NCBI RefSeq assembly: GCF_003031265.1
Contig: NZ_CP019966.1
Coordinates: forward strand, 2,914,001 to 2,978,000
Direction: 5' to 3'
Source of the DNA: Rhodopseudomonas palustris
Lineage (GTDB): Bacteria > Pseudomonadota > Alphaproteobacteria > Rhizobiales > Xanthobacteraceae
DNA length: 64,000 nucleotides
Shown: piece by piece, positions 53,336-62,781 of the stretch
Position numbering within the stretch: position 1 is the stretch's first letter
Layout of the letters: each line of letters begins with the position of its first letter
The notes under the pieces: generated by a model
The model's database searches: none
The model's input: the letters and a program-made list of their open reading frames with translations, nothing else
Told to the model about the DNA's origin: nothing
Translations under genes and position numbers: made by a program

Positions 53336-54292
53336 ATGCACAACAGCACCAGACGCCACTTCATCCGCCTTGCGGTGACCGCGACAGCGCTTGCCGCCAC
53401 CAGCCTGACAGCGCTTGCGGAGGATCGCGTCATCAAGGTCGGGACCTTGAAGCTGATCCACGGCATCACGCCGTACTTCTACGAGAAATTCGTGCCGGCG
53501 GGCGTCAAGGTGGTGGTGGTGCCGTTCGAGAGCCCGACCGATGGCAAGAACGCTGTGGTCACCGGCTCGGTCGATTTCGGCATCTTCGGCCTCGCGGCCG
53601 CAACCCTCGGCGGCGCCAACGGCGAACCCGTGGTGGTGGTTGGCGCGGCCTGCAATCGTGGCATGGCGGTGGTGGCCGGCAAGGACTCGGGCATTGCCAG
53701 CATCAAGGATCTGAAGGGCAAGAAGGTCGCGATCTGGCCGGGCTCGACCCAGGAGGTCGTCATCCTCGACCGGCTGGCCGCTGAGGGCATGTCGATCAAG
53801 GATATTCAGGCGGTCCGCGTCTCGTTCAGCGACATGGCCCCGGCGTTGGCGCGCGGCGACATCGACGCCTATGTGGGCGCCGAGCCGGCGGCAGGTATCA
53901 GCCTCGCCAGCGGCGTCGGCAAGATCGTCGAGTACCCGTATTCGACGCCGACCGGTTCGCTGAACATGGTGCTCAGCACCCGGCGCGAGCTGATCGTGAA
54001 AGACCCCGAACTGATCCGGACGCTGCTGAAGGTGCATCGCAAGGCCAGCGAGTATGCGATGAGCAACCGCGATGCCTTCGTCGAGATGGCGATGCAGAAG
54101 CTCGGCCAGCAGAAGGCATCGATCGAGCAGGCGGCGCCGAACGTCGAGCTGACCTGGAACATCGATGATCAGTTTCTAAAGCAGGCGCAGTATTACGGCG
54201 CCCAGATGCTCGACAAGAAGCAGATCCGGCAGCTCCCCGACTACAAGACGTTCATTGATCCAAGCTTCATCAAGGCCATCTCGGCGTCGTGA
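53336..54292 (+). CDS. ABC transporter substrate-binding protein (SsuA/NMT1 type)
   Basis: A 318-residue periplasmic binding protein. The N-terminus NSTRRHFIRLAVTATALAAT has a twin-arginine-like motif (RRHFIR) and a cleavage site near TALAED. The mature part is the NMT1/sulfonate-nitrate-taurine type: IKVGTLKLIHGITPYFYEKF, AVVTGSVDFGIFGLAAATLG, LKGKKVAIWPGSTQEVVILD and LARGDIDAYVGAEPAAG. Ligand is unknown. The permease gene starts 7 bases after the stop, and the ATPase gene follows. Context with 5-oxoprolinase and a formamidase-like enzyme suggests an amide or lactam compound. Confidence 0.9.
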   Translation: MHNSTRRHFIRLAVTATALAATSLTALAEDRVIKVGTLKLIHGITPYFYEKFVPAGVKVVVVPFESPTDGKNAVVTGSVDFGIFGLAAATLGGANGEPVVVVGAACNRGMAVVAGKDSGIASIKDLKGKKVAIWPGSTQEVVILDRLAAEGMSIKDIQAVRVSFSDMAPALARGDIDAYVGAEPAAGISLASGVGKIVEYPYSTPTGSLNMVLSTRRELIVKDPELIRTLLKVHRKASEYAMSNRDAFVEMAMQKLGQQKASIEQAAPNVELTWNIDDQFLKQAQYYGAQMLDKKQIRQLPDYKTFIDPSFIKAISAS

Positions 54293-54299
54293 GCGACAG

Positions 54300-55187
54300 A
54301 TGAGCTTGGAAAGTACGGTCTCCCCATCCGCCATGAGTGGCCCCGCGATCACCAAGGCTGCCGCGACTGTACGCGGCAGCAGCACCAGACAGTTCGCCAA
54401 ACTCACAGCCAGGTTCCGCACTGCCGCCCTTGCGCTGATCGTGCCGCTCGGTCTGCTGCTGGTTTGGGACTTGATGGTGCGTTGGACCGGGACGCGGCTG
54501 GTTCCGCCGCCCTCCGGCGTCGCGACCATGATGTGGGATTTCGCCTTCGGCGGAATCTACGACGACGCCTATAGCGGCAGCCTGCCGATCCATTTCTGGA
54601 AGTCAGTGCAGCGCGTGTATGGCGGCTTCTTCCTGGCGGCGCTGCTCGGGATTCCGCTCGGGCTGATGATCGGCCGGATTCCGCTGCTGCGTGCGCTGCT
54701 CGATCCGACGCTCGCCCTGCTGCGGCCGATCCCGGTTACCGCCTGGCTGCCGCTGTCGATGATTTTCTTCGGCCTCGGGCCGAAGTCGGCGGTGTTCCTG
54801 GTGTTCCTCGGCGCGTTCTATCCGATCCTGCTCAACACCGTGTTCGGCGTGAAATCGGTCGATGTGCGGCTGTTCGAGGCGGCCGGGATGCTCGGCTGCA
54901 ACGGTCCGCAACTGTTCAGATCCGTCGTGCTGCCGGCGGCGCTGCCGAGCATCTTCAACGGCCTCCGGCTCGGCGCGTCGTTCGCCTGGATCCTGATCGT
55001 GGTCGGCGAGATGACCGGCGTGCCCGAAGGTCTCGGTGCCGTGATCATGGATGGCCGCACACTGTCGCGCACCGACCTGGTCATCACCGGGATGATCATC
55101 ATCGGCATCACCGGATTCCTGTCGGACCGCATCCTGGTGTCCCTCAGCAATTACTTCCTGCGCTGGAGCCCGCAGCATCATGCTTGA
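54300..55187 (+). CDS. ABC transporter permease (SsuC type)
   Basis: A 295-residue inner-membrane permease with about six spans, from ATG 54300 (MSLESTVSPSAMSGPAITKA). The EAA loop is seen in VRLFEAAGMLGCNGPQLF near residue 200. GLRLGASFAWILIVVGEMTG near 225 and GFLSDRILVSLSNYFLRW at the end match the SsuC/TauC/NrtB class. It starts 7 bases after the binding-protein stop and its 3' end overlaps the ATPase gene by 8 bases, so all three importer genes are one operon. Confidence 0.92.
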   Translation: MSLESTVSPSAMSGPAITKAAATVRGSSTRQFAKLTARFRTAALALIVPLGLLLVWDLMVRWTGTRLVPPPSGVATMMWDFAFGGIYDDAYSGSLPIHFWKSVQRVYGGFFLAALLGIPLGLMIGRIPLLRALLDPTLALLRPIPVTAWLPLSMIFFGLGPKSAVFLVFLGAFYPILLNTVFGVKSVDVRLFEAAGMLGCNGPQLFRSVVLPAALPSIFNGLRLGASFAWILIVVGEMTGVPEGLGAVIMDGRTLSRTDLVITGMIIIGITGFLSDRILVSLSNYFLRWSPQHHA

Positions 55188-55998
55188 TCAAGCCACCCAT
55201 CGCGACGCGCCGCCGGTAATCCTGGAGGTCAGCGGGCTCAACAAGATCTATCAGGCCTCGAACGGCCCGGTCGAAGCGCTACGCAGCGTCGATCTGACGG
55301 TGCGTAAGGGCGAGTTCATCTGCCTGCTCGGCGCCTCCGGCTGCGGCAAGTCGACCCTGCTGCGGATCATCGCCGGCTTCGAGCAGGCGACCCAGGGTTC
55401 AGTCGGCGTGTACGGCTGCGAGGTGAGGGGACCTGGCCCCGACCGCGGCATGGTGTTTCAGGACTACGCGCTGTTTCCATGGCTGACGGTCCGGCGGAAC
55501 ATCGGCTTCGGCCCCAGCCATCGCCGCGTCGCCGCGCAGGAAGTCGACAAACTGACCGATCGGTTCATGGCGATGGTCGGGCTCACGGCATTCGCAGACC
55601 GCTACCCGCACCAGCTCTCCGGCGGCATGAAACAGCGCGTGGCGATCGCCCGCGTACTCGCAAACGACGCCGACATTCTGTTGATGGACGAGCCGTTCGG
55701 TGCGCTCGACGCGCTGACCCGCGCAGCGCTGCAGGAAGAACTGATCGAGATCTGGCGCAGCACCAAGCTGACCGTGATCTTCGTCACCCATTCGGTCGAG
55801 GAGGCGGTTCTGCTCGCCGATCGGGTCGTGGTGATGAGCTCGTCGCCGGGCCGGATCGACCAAGACGTGGAGATCGAGTTGCCTCGGCCGCGCGACGTGG
55901 CGTCGGTCGAGTTCAACAGGCTTCGGCGCAGCATCACGCAGCAACTGACCAGCGATGTCGGCACAGGCCGCAAGGTTGCAGCGACGGCGGATTCCTGA
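55180..55998 (+). CDS. ABC transporter ATP-binding protein (SsuB type)
   Basis: A 272-residue ATPase. The Walker A motif is LLGASGCGKST (about residues 50-60). The Q-loop region is GMVFQDYALFPWLTV, the signature motif is QLSGGMKQRVAIARVL, Walker B is ILLMDEPFGALDAL, and the H-loop is VIFVTHSVEEA. It starts 8 bases before the permease stop. It energises the importer made by the two preceding genes. The next gene starts 2 bases after the stop if GTG is used. Confidence 0.94.
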   Translation: MLDQATHRDAPPVILEVSGLNKIYQASNGPVEALRSVDLTVRKGEFICLLGASGCGKSTLLRIIAGFEQATQGSVGVYGCEVRGPGPDRGMVFQDYALFPWLTVRRNIGFGPSHRRVAAQEVDKLTDRFMAMVGLTAFADRYPHQLSGGMKQRVAIARVLANDADILLMDEPFGALDALTRAALQEELIEIWRSTKLTVIFVTHSVEEAVLLADRVVVMSSSPGRIDQDVEIELPRPRDVASVEFNRLRRSITQQLTSDVGTGRKVAATADS

Positions 55999-55999
55999 C

Positions 56000-56851
56000 G
56001 TGGACGTTGCAGCCCCCCACGCGTCGCGATCGGTCTATCGCGGGATGGATCGTGCGGCTCTCGATGCCGCCTACAACAACAGCGCGGCTGTGATCGACAG
56101 CCCGCAATGGCTGGAACGCTGGCGACAGCACAGCGCTGTTCGCCGCGCCGGTCCCGGAGCGCGGCTCGATATCCCTTATGCGGATCGCGAGCGGACTTCG
56201 CTCGACTATTTTGGTTCCGGCCAAACCGGCGCGCCGCTGCTGGTGTTTCTGCACGGCGGCTATTGGCAGCGCAATTCGAAGGAGATGTTCTCCTTCGTCG
56301 CCGATGGCCCTAACGCGCACGGCATCGATGTCGCCGTCGTCGGCTACACGTTGGCACCGACGGCGCGGCTATCGGACATCGTCGCCGAAATCGATCTGGC
56401 GCTCGATGTGCTCGCTGCCGACATCGAGCGCTTCGGCTTCGACCGGCGCAGGCTGGTGGTCAGCGGCTGGTCCGCGGGCGGGCATCTCGCATCGGTCGCG
56501 AGCGCGCATTCCGCGGTCCGGGGCGCGGTGTGCATCAGCGGCATCTTCGATCTCGAGCCGATTGCGCTGTGCTATCTCGACGACGCGCTACGCCTCGACC
56601 GGCAGGAGATCGAGATCCTGAGCCCGATCCGGCGCACCCGCCTTGGCACTGCGCCACAGTTGCTGGTGGTCGGCGGCGACGAGTTGCCCGAACTGCAGCG
56701 TCAGTCGCTGGACTATTCCAACGTCGCTGCGCGGGCAGGATTGCCCATCACTCTGAGCATCCTGCCGCGGCATCATCACTTCTCCATTCTGAATGAATGG
56801 AACGCGGACGGCGCGCTCACCGCCGAGCTGCTGGCCCTGATCGGGGCGTAG
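56000..56851 (+). CDS. alpha/beta hydrolase, kynurenine-formamidase-like
   Basis: An alpha/beta-hydrolase of about 283 residues. The HGG oxyanion motif is in LLVFLHGGYWQ, the nucleophile in VVSGWSAGGHLASVAS, and the catalytic His probably in LPRHHHFS. The N-terminal YRGMDRAALDAAYNNSAAV resembles bacterial formamidase/arylformamidase-like esterases. The start is uncertain: GTG 56000 (2 bases after the ATPase stop) is listed; ATG 55955 would overlap the ATPase gene by 44 bases and ATG 56045 is shorter. It is the last plus-strand gene of the importer operon and convergent with pxpA. The link to a 5-oxoprolinase suggests hydrolysis of an imported amide. Confidence 0.8.
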   Translation: MDVAAPHASRSVYRGMDRAALDAAYNNSAAVIDSPQWLERWRQHSAVRRAGPGARLDIPYADRERTSLDYFGSGQTGAPLLVFLHGGYWQRNSKEMFSFVADGPNAHGIDVAVVGYTLAPTARLSDIVAEIDLALDVLAADIERFGFDRRRLVVSGWSAGGHLASVASAHSAVRGAVCISGIFDLEPIALCYLDDALRLDRQEIEILSPIRRTRLGTAPQLLVVGGDELPELQRQSLDYSNVAARAGLPITLSILPRHHHFSILNEWNADGALTAELLALIGA

Positions 56852-56858
56852 CTACGCG

Positions 56859-57623
56859 TCAGGTGCCGGCAAAGGGCGCGACGGTGATGCCGCTGGCTTC
56901 CAGCTTGCGGCGGACGCCGCGCGCGATCTCGACCGCGCCTTTGGTATCGCCATGGATGCACACCGTGTCGGTGCGCATCTTGATCACTTTGCCGGTCACG
57001 GAGACGACGGCTCCGTCCTGCGCCATCCGCAGCACGCGTTCGGCAATCTCATCGGGGTCGTGCAGCACCGCGCCAGGCTTCTTGCGCGACACCAGATTGC
57101 CGTCGTCCTCATAGGCCCGATCGGCAAACACCTCGTGCGCCAGCGGCAGGCCGGCTGCTTCGCCTGCGACCATCAGTTTCGAGTTCGCCAGCACGACGAA
57201 CACCAGCGATGGATCGACCGCCTTGATCGCCGAGGCAATCGCGCGGGCGGTCATATCGTCTTCGCAGGCAACGTTGGACAGCGCGCCGTGCGCCTTGACG
57301 TGGGTGACCTTGTGGCCGGCGAGGGCCGCGACCGCCTGCAGCGCGCCGATCTGATAGGCGACGAGGTTTTCGATTTCCGCGGCTGTGATCCCCGGCACCG
57401 GCCGGCGGCCGAAACCGTGCAGGTCGCGGAAGCCCGGATGCGCGCCGATCGCGACGCCGTTTTGCTTCGCGAGCTTGACGGTCGCATGCATGATGTCCGG
57501 ATCGCCGGCGTGGAAGCCGCAGGCGATGTTGACGCTGGTGGCGATCTGCATCATCGCCGCATCGTCACCCATCTGCCAGACGCCAAAGCCTTCGCCGAGG
57601 TCGCAGTTTAGATCGATCTTCAT
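56859..57623 (-). CDS. pxpA: 5-oxoprolinase subunit A
   Basis: PxpA (LamB/YcsF family) acts with PxpB and PxpC to open 5-oxoproline (pyroglutamate) to glutamate using ATP. The 254-residue product starts [20 protein letters not shown], and [17 protein letters not shown] follows, the hallmark of the family. [15 protein letters not shown] and VKAHGALSN are further family blocks. It is the last gene of pxpB-pxpC-pxpA, with 27 bases after pxpC. It is convergent with the hydrolase gene (7 bases between stops). Confidence 0.95.
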   Translation of the reverse strand: MKIDLNCDLGEGFGVWQMGDDAAMMQIATSVNIACGFHAGDPDIMHATVKLAKQNGVAIGAHPGFRDLHGFGRRPVPGITAAEIENLVAYQIGALQAVAALAGHKVTHVKAHGALSNVACEDDMTARAIASAIKAVDPSLVFVVLANSKLMVAGEAAGLPLAHEVFADRAYEDDGNLVSRKKPGAVLHDPDEIAERVLRMAQDGAVVSVTGKVIKMRTDTVCIHGDTKGAVEIARGVRRKLEASGITVAPFAGT

Positions 57624-57650
57624 CCCGATTGGTCCCGTCGTCAGATTCGA

Positions 57651-58661
57651 TTACTCCGCCGCCAGCGCGTCGATCGCCGCACCGGCGACGTTGGCGGAGA
57701 GCAGCGCGTCGAGGTCGATGGTGGCGTGCTGCGCGTCGCGCAGCCGGTCAGGCAGCGAGCGGGTCAGCCTGGCCATCGCGCGATAAGCTTCCTGAGCTTC
57801 GTCGACGCTCAACGCCTGAAAGCGGAACGGCCGGCCGGGCTGACGCTGCGCCAGCCGCCCGAGATCGGCCGAGATCACCGTGGCAATCTTCGGATAGCCG
57901 CCGCTGGTGCCCCGATCGGGCATCAGCACGATCGGCTGGCCCGAGCCGGGCACCTGGATGCTGCCGTCAACGGTGCCGTCCGAGACGATGTTGTGGCCGT
58001 GGAGATGCGAGATCTGCGGACCGTCGAGCCGATAGCCCATGCGGTCGCTGGTCGCCGAGATCGTCCATTCGCCGGCCAGGAACGTCTCGACCGCGTCGCC
58101 GAACTCATCGTTCTGCGGACCGAGTACGACGCGGATCGGCGCGTCTTGTTGCTCGGGCAGGTCGAGGCGGCGTTCGAGCGCCGGTGCCGCGGACTTGACC
58201 TCAATGGTGTCGCCGGCCTGCAGCGGCCGCGGGTAGGGGCTGCCGAGACCGGCGCGCGCGTTGACAGCAAGACTGCCGAACATCGGCTCGCCGCCGACGC
58301 CGCCTTCAATTCCCAGATAGCTGAATACGCCGCCACGCGCGACGCCGACGGTGAGGATCTGACCTTCGGTGAGCATGAACGACTCGTTGAATGCCAGCGG
58401 CTTGCCGTCGAGTGCAGCGGGCCGCTCGGCGCCTGTCAGCGCCAGCCGCACCGCGCCGTCGCGGAGGCTCAGTTTCGCGCCGAGCGGGCCGAGTTCGATC
58501 GCCGCCGCGAACGCGCTGTTGCCGACCAGCACATTGGCGGCGGCAAGCGACAGCCGGTCCATCGCGCCGCTCGGCGGCAGGCCGTAACGCTGCGCGCCGT
58601 GGCGCCCGGCATCCTGCACGGAGGTGGCCGGGCCGACGCTATCGATCACAAGCTTCGTCAT
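57651..58661 (-). CDS. pxpC: 5-oxoprolinase subunit C (biotin-dependent carboxyltransferase family)
   Basis: PxpC (KipA/allophanate-hydrolase subunit 2 family) is a subunit of the three-part 5-oxoprolinase. The 336-residue product opens with SVGPATSVQDAGRHGAQRYG and LPPSGAMDRLSL. YLGIEGGVGGEPMFGSLAVN near residue 115 and PIVLMPDRGTSGGYPKIATV near residue 250 are typical. It overlaps pxpB by 4 bases (ATGA), so they are translationally coupled. Confidence 0.94.
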   Translation of the reverse strand: MTKLVIDSVGPATSVQDAGRHGAQRYGLPPSGAMDRLSLAAANVLVGNSAFAAAIELGPLGAKLSLRDGAVRLALTGAERPAALDGKPLAFNESFMLTEGQILTVGVARGGVFSYLGIEGGVGGEPMFGSLAVNARAGLGSPYPRPLQAGDTIEVKSAAPALERRLDLPEQQDAPIRVVLGPQNDEFGDAVETFLAGEWTISATSDRMGYRLDGPQISHLHGHNIVSDGTVDGSIQVPGSGQPIVLMPDRGTSGGYPKIATVISADLGRLAQRQPGRPFRFQALSVDEAQEAYRAMARLTRSLPDRLRDAQHATIDLDALLSANVAGAAIDALAAE

Positions 58662-59386
58662 GCGCTCAGCAATTCCGCGACGACTTCACCATGGGACGCT
58701 GCATCGTCGCGCTCGGCGAACTCCTTGGCGTCGATCTGCGCGAAGCTGATGGCGTCGCCAGGTTCGAGCAAAAAGATCGGCTCGCGATGCAACTGATAAG
58801 TGCGCACCGGCGTGCGGCCGAGCAGGTGCCATCCGCTCGGTCCGGCCAGACATTGGATGCCGGTCTGGATTCCGCCGACCGAAATCGTGCCGGCCGGAGT
58901 GTGCAGTCGCGGCGCTTGCCGCCGGGGCATCGCCAGCGCCGGATCGAGGCCGGAAAGATACGACCAGCCCGGTGTGAAGCCGATCATGGCGACGCGATAA
59001 TCGCCGGCAGCGTGGCGCGCGACCAGCGCATCCGGTGTGGTGTTCAAAGCCTGCGCCGCATCCTCCAGATCGATACCGTGCTCGCCGCCGTAACACACCG
59101 GAATCCGCCAGCGCCGCTTGGCGACGGTTTCGCTTTCGTCGGGCGTCTGCGCGAGCGTTACCAGTTGATCGGATAGCGCGCCGAAGCCGATCGTCTCCGG
59201 ATCGTAATGCACCAGAAGCGACCGATAGGTCGGCACGGTTTCGACGATGCCGGAGATCGGAGCTTGCTTCAGCTTGCGATCGAGCGCCAGCACGCGACGA
59301 TTAGCTTCATCACTGATATCGCGGCCGAACTCGACGGTGATCGCGGTGTCACCGCTCGGCAGCATCCTGGGAGGTGGGGTGGTCAT
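58658..59386 (-). CDS. pxpB: 5-oxoprolinase subunit B
   Basis: PxpB (KipI/allophanate-hydrolase subunit 1 family) pairs with PxpC. The 242-residue product starts MTTPPPRMLPSGDTAITVEF. IGFTPGWSYLSGLDPALAMP and PAGTISVGGIQTGIQCLAGP with GWHLLGRTP are the family blocks. It is the first gene of the pxpBCA operon and is divergent from the RraA-like gene across 220 bases, which must hold both promoters. Confidence 0.94.
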   Translation of the reverse strand: MTTPPPRMLPSGDTAITVEFGRDISDEANRRVLALDRKLKQAPISGIVETVPTYRSLLVHYDPETIGFGALSDQLVTLAQTPDESETVAKRRWRIPVCYGGEHGIDLEDAAQALNTTPDALVARHAAGDYRVAMIGFTPGWSYLSGLDPALAMPRRQAPRLHTPAGTISVGGIQTGIQCLAGPSGWHLLGRTPVRTYQLHREPIFLLEPGDAISFAQIDAKEFAERDDAASHGEVVAELLSA

Positions 59387-59606
59387 GCTTCAACGATCTC
59401 ACAAAGCTACCGGCAGCGATAGCGCCTTTTCCGAGCGCCTGAAAAGCACTTCGCAACTCATGCGAGGTCGATAAGTCTGCGACTTTGAAGGTGATAAATT
59501 GCGATGATCGCCATGCGCTGGAGAGAGCTGCTGATCGCAGGGTTGCGTCTTGACGCGGCAGTCGCGGCCCGCAAGATGCGCCGACAATCACTGGAGCTCT
59601 CTCTTC

Positions 59607-60320
59607 ATGTCACTGACCCCGGAAGCCATCGACATCCTGTCGCGCGTTTCGACCGCGACCATCACCACGGTGCTGCTGAAGAAGGGGCTCCGCAACGTCT
59701 GGATGCGCGGCGCGCGGCCGCTGCGTCCAGGTGCGACGCGGCTGGTCGGTGAGGCGTTCACGCTGCGTTTCGTGCCGGCGCGCGAGGATCTGGCGACGCC
59801 CGAGTCCTGGGCCTCGCCGATCTCGACCCGCGCGGCGATCGAGGCGATGCCGGAAGGCTGCATCGCCGTGGTCGACGCCATGGGCATCAAGGACGCTGGC
59901 ATCTTCGGCGACATTCTCTGTGCCCGCATGGTCAAGCGCGGCATCAAGGCGCTGATTACCGACGGTGTGGTGCGCGACCTCGAGGGCGTGCTCGGGACCG
60001 GTCTGCCGGTGTGGTGCGACGGCGCGGCTGCGCCGCCGTCGGTGGCCGGCCTGACCTTCGTCGGCTGGGACCAGCCGATCGGTTGCGGCGGCGTCGCGGT
60101 GTTCCCGAAGGACGTCATCGTGGCGGACCAGGACGGTGCGGTGCTGATCCCGCAGGCGCTGCTCGACCACGTGCTCGCCGAGGGGCCGGAGCAGGAGCGG
60201 ATGGAAGGCTGGATCGTCGAAGAGGTCAACAAGGGCGCGGTCTTGCCCGGCCTGTATCCGATGAACGCCGAAACCAAGGCGCGCTACGCCGCGTTCAAGG
60301 AGAAGGCCGACAAAACCTAA
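59607..60320 (+). CDS. RraA-family protein (aldolase/decarboxylase-like)
   Basis: A 237-residue protein from ATG 59607 (MSLTPEAIDILSRVSTATIT). The family has RNase E regulators (RraA) and metal-dependent 4-hydroxy-4-methyl-2-oxoglutarate/oxaloacetate aldolases. The active-site pattern is visible: AMGIKDAGIFGDILCARMVK, then RGIKALITDGVVRDL with the catalytic Arg and Asp. IGCGGVAVFPKDVIVADQDG and AVLIPQALLDHVL follow. The longer N- and C-termini and catabolic context favour the aldolase-like group rather than the RNase regulator. It is followed by a cupin gene 12 bases on and is divergent from pxpB. Confidence 0.88.
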   Translation: MSLTPEAIDILSRVSTATITTVLLKKGLRNVWMRGARPLRPGATRLVGEAFTLRFVPAREDLATPESWASPISTRAAIEAMPEGCIAVVDAMGIKDAGIFGDILCARMVKRGIKALITDGVVRDLEGVLGTGLPVWCDGAAAPPSVAGLTFVGWDQPIGCGGVAVFPKDVIVADQDGAVLIPQALLDHVLAEGPEQERMEGWIVEEVNKGAVLPGLYPMNAETKARYAAFKEKADKT

Positions 60321-60332
60321 GGAGCCTGGTCG

Positions 60333-60740
60333 ATGGACATCTTCGCGGCGGGTTCACGCCCGACCCAGCGGGCGCCCAAGGACTATTTCACCGGCACGGT
60401 GTGGCAGGACCCGATCGTTGCCGCGCCGGCGCCGGCGCGGCTGGCCGCCACGCGCGTGGCGTTCGAGCCGGGCGCGCGCACCGCGTGGCACACCCATCCA
60501 CTCGGCCAGACGCTGTATGTCGTGACCGGCGTCGGCCGGATCCAGACCGAAGGCGGGCCGGTGCGGGAGATCCGCGCCGGCGACGTGGTGTGGATTCCGC
60601 CGGGCGAGAAACACTGGCACGGCGCCTCGCCGACCAACGGCATGACCCATATTGCGATGCAGGAAGCGCTGGACGGCAGTTTCGCCACCTGGATGGAGCA
60701 TGTCTCCGACGACGATTACGCCGTCGCGCCGTCCGCCTGA
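60333..60740 (+). CDS. cupin-domain protein
   Basis: A 135-residue single cupin. The first motif is RTAWHTHPLGQTLYVVTGVG, with the His-x-His and a Gln where many cupins have Glu. The second is AGDVVWIPPGEKHWHGASP. These supply the metal ligands. It resembles the CV_2614/YhhW-like or carboxymuconolactone-associated cupins. It starts 12 bases after the RraA-like gene, and the two likely form an operon in the pxp island. Confidence 0.87.
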   Translation: MDIFAAGSRPTQRAPKDYFTGTVWQDPIVAAPAPARLAATRVAFEPGARTAWHTHPLGQTLYVVTGVGRIQTEGGPVREIRAGDVVWIPPGEKHWHGASPTNGMTHIAMQEALDGSFATWMEHVSDDDYAVAPSA

Positions 60741-60871
60741 GATCCGCGGCCACCGCCGATCAGAATCCTCAAAACCGCCGGTTTCTCCGCCGATGGGACC
60801 CTTTCCCGTCGGGTGGGGACTCGGTATGAAGGGCGCTTCGTTGCAAGGTGGCGGGCGTTGAGGAGAATAGA

Positions 60872-61762
60872 ATGGCAGCCAAGACGAAATTTCGGGGGTC
60901 GTTTACCGCCTTGGTCACGCCTTTCAAAAATGGCGCGCTCGACGAACAGGCGTTTCGCAGCCTGGTGAACTGGCAGATCGAGCAGGGCACCCACGGCCTG
61001 GTGCCGGTCGGAACTACCGGCGAGAGCCCGACGCTGAGCCACGAGGAACACCACAAGGTGGTGGAGTGGTGCATCGCGGAGGCCAAGGGCCGCGTGCCGG
61101 TGATCGCCGGCGCTGGCTCCAACTCGACTCGCGAAGCCGTCGAGCTCGCGCGCCACGCCGAGAAGGCCGGCGCCGATGCGGTGCTGGTGGTGACGCCGTA
61201 CTACAACAAGCCGACCCAGGAAGGCATGTATCAGCACTTCAAGGCGGTGAACGATGCGATCGGGATTCCGATCATCATCTACAACATTCCGCCGCGGTCG
61301 GTCGTCGACATGTCGGTGGACACCATGAGCCGGCTGTACGAGCTCGACAACATCGTCGGCGTCAAGGATGCGACCGCCAATCTCGGCCGCGTGTCGCAGC
61401 AGCGCCACGCGATGGGTCCCGATTTCATCCAGCTCTCGGGCGAGGATATGACCGCGCTTGCCTATATGGCGGCCGGTGGCCACGGCTGCATCTCGGTGGT
61501 GTCGAACGTCGCGCCGAAGCTGTGTTCGGATTTGATGGGCGCGGTGTTCGCGGGCGACTATCCCGGCGCGCTGAAGATCCAGGACCGTCTGGTGCCGCTG
61601 CACGACGCCGTGTTCAAGGAGCCGGGCGTCGCCGGTGCCAAGCATGGCCTGACGCTGCTCGGCCGTATTCAGGAAGAGGTCCGGCTGCCGCTGATGCCGG
61701 TGACCGAACCGACCGGCAAGACGATCCGTGCGGCGATGGTGCACGCAGGAGTCATCAACTGA
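60872..61762 (+). CDS. dapA: 4-hydroxy-tetrahydrodipicolinate synthase
   Basis: DapA condenses pyruvate and aspartate semialdehyde, the first committed step of lysine and diaminopimelate synthesis. The 296-residue product starts at ATG 60872 ([20 protein letters not shown]) after GAGGAGAATAG. The [14 protein letters not shown] block, [15 protein letters not shown] and the Schiff-base Lys in VGVKDAT (about residue 166) are all there. A Tyr in IIIYNIPPR supplies the proton relay. mscL starts 10 bases after the stop. Confidence 0.97.
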   Translation: MAAKTKFRGSFTALVTPFKNGALDEQAFRSLVNWQIEQGTHGLVPVGTTGESPTLSHEEHHKVVEWCIAEAKGRVPVIAGAGSNSTREAVELARHAEKAGADAVLVVTPYYNKPTQEGMYQHFKAVNDAIGIPIIIYNIPPRSVVDMSVDTMSRLYELDNIVGVKDATANLGRVSQQRHAMGPDFIQLSGEDMTALAYMAAGGHGCISVVSNVAPKLCSDLMGAVFAGDYPGALKIQDRLVPLHDAVFKEPGVAGAKHGLTLLGRIQEEVRLPLMPVTEPTGKTIRAAMVHAGVIN

Positions 61763-61772
61763 CAGGGAGCGC

Positions 61773-62252
61773 ATGAACAGCACCGATTCCGTCCGTCACT
61801 TCGAGCAGAAGGGCTCGAGGCTTCTCAAGGAATTTCGCGACTTCGCGATGAAGGGCAATGTCGTCGACCTCGCGGTCGGCGTCATCATCGGTGCAGCGTT
61901 CGGCGCGATCGTGACCTCTCTGGTCGGCGACGTGATCATGCCGATCATCGGAGCGGTTACCGGCGGGTTGGATTTCTCCAACTACTTCACGCCGCTGTCG
62001 AAGACGGTCACGGCGGGCACGCTGGCCGACGCGAAGAAGCAGGGGGCGGTGCTCGCCTGGGGTAATTTCCTCACGGTGACGCTGAACTTCCTGATCGTCG
62101 CGGCGGTGCTGTTTGCGGTGATCCGATCGCTGAACAAGTTGAAGCAACAGGCGGAAGAGGCCAAGTCGCCGCCGCCGACCCCGACGCGGCAGGAAGAACT
62201 GCTGACCGAGATCAGGGATTTGTTGAAGAAGGGCGCCGGTCCGTCGCCATAG
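61773..62252 (+). CDS. mscL: large-conductance mechanosensitive channel
   Basis: MscL opens under extreme membrane tension to release solutes in osmotic downshock. The 159-residue product starts at ATG 61773 after AGGGAGC, and has [20 protein letters not shown], the signature of TM1, followed by [22 protein letters not shown]2 is [20 protein letters not shown]. The C-terminal helix ends in [17 protein letters not shown]. It is somewhat longer than the 136-residue E. coli protein, mostly in the N-terminus and periplasmic loop. Within a plus-strand group with dapA and smpB. Confidence 0.97.
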   Translation: MNSTDSVRHFEQKGSRLLKEFRDFAMKGNVVDLAVGVIIGAAFGAIVTSLVGDVIMPIIGAVTGGLDFSNYFTPLSKTVTAGTLADAKKQGAVLAWGNFLTVTLNFLIVAAVLFAVIRSLNKLKQQAEEAKSPPPTPTRQEELLTEIRDLLKKGAGPSP

Positions 62253-62286
62253 GTGACGACGACGGCGCCGACAGGAATCGCCCACA

Positions 62287-62760
62287 ATGGCCGAGAAGAA
62301 CGAACGCCCGATCAAGGTGGTCGCGGAGAACCGCAAGGCGCGGTTCAACTACGCGATCGACGACACCGTCGAGGCCGGCATTGCGCTGACCGGCACCGAG
62401 GTGAAGTCGATCCGCAACGGCAAGACCACGATCGCGGAGTCCTATGCGGACGCCCGCGGCAGCGAGATCTGGCTGATCAACGCCAATATCCCGGAGTATC
62501 CGCAGGCCAACCGCTTCAATCACGAGCCGAAGCGGCCGCGCAAGCTGCTGCTGCATCGCAAGCAGATCAACAAGCTGATCGGTGCGGTCGAGCGCGAAGG
62601 CATGACGCTGATTCCGCTCAAGCTGTATTTCAACGAACGCGGCCGTGCCAAACTGCAGCTCGCCCTCGCCAAGGGCAAGAAGCTGCACGACAAGCGCGAG
62701 ACCGAGAAGAAGCGCGATTGGAGCCGCGAGAAGGGCCGTCTGCTGCGGTCGCGCGGCTGA
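62287..62760 (+). CDS. smpB: SsrA-binding protein SmpB
   Basis: SmpB brings tmRNA to stalled ribosomes for trans-translation. The 157-residue product starts [60 protein letters not shown] and [20 protein letters not shown] are the conserved core blocks. It ends in a basic tail ([16 protein letters not shown]) that enters the ribosome decoding centre. The tmRNA gene itself is not in the window. Confidence 0.97.
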   Translation: MAEKNERPIKVVAENRKARFNYAIDDTVEAGIALTGTEVKSIRNGKTTIAESYADARGSEIWLINANIPEYPQANRFNHEPKRPRKLLLHRKQINKLIGAVEREGMTLIPLKLYFNERGRAKLQLALAKGKKLHDKRETEKKRDWSREKGRLLRSRG

Positions 62761-62781
62761 GCCGGTCGGAGGGAGGCGCCC

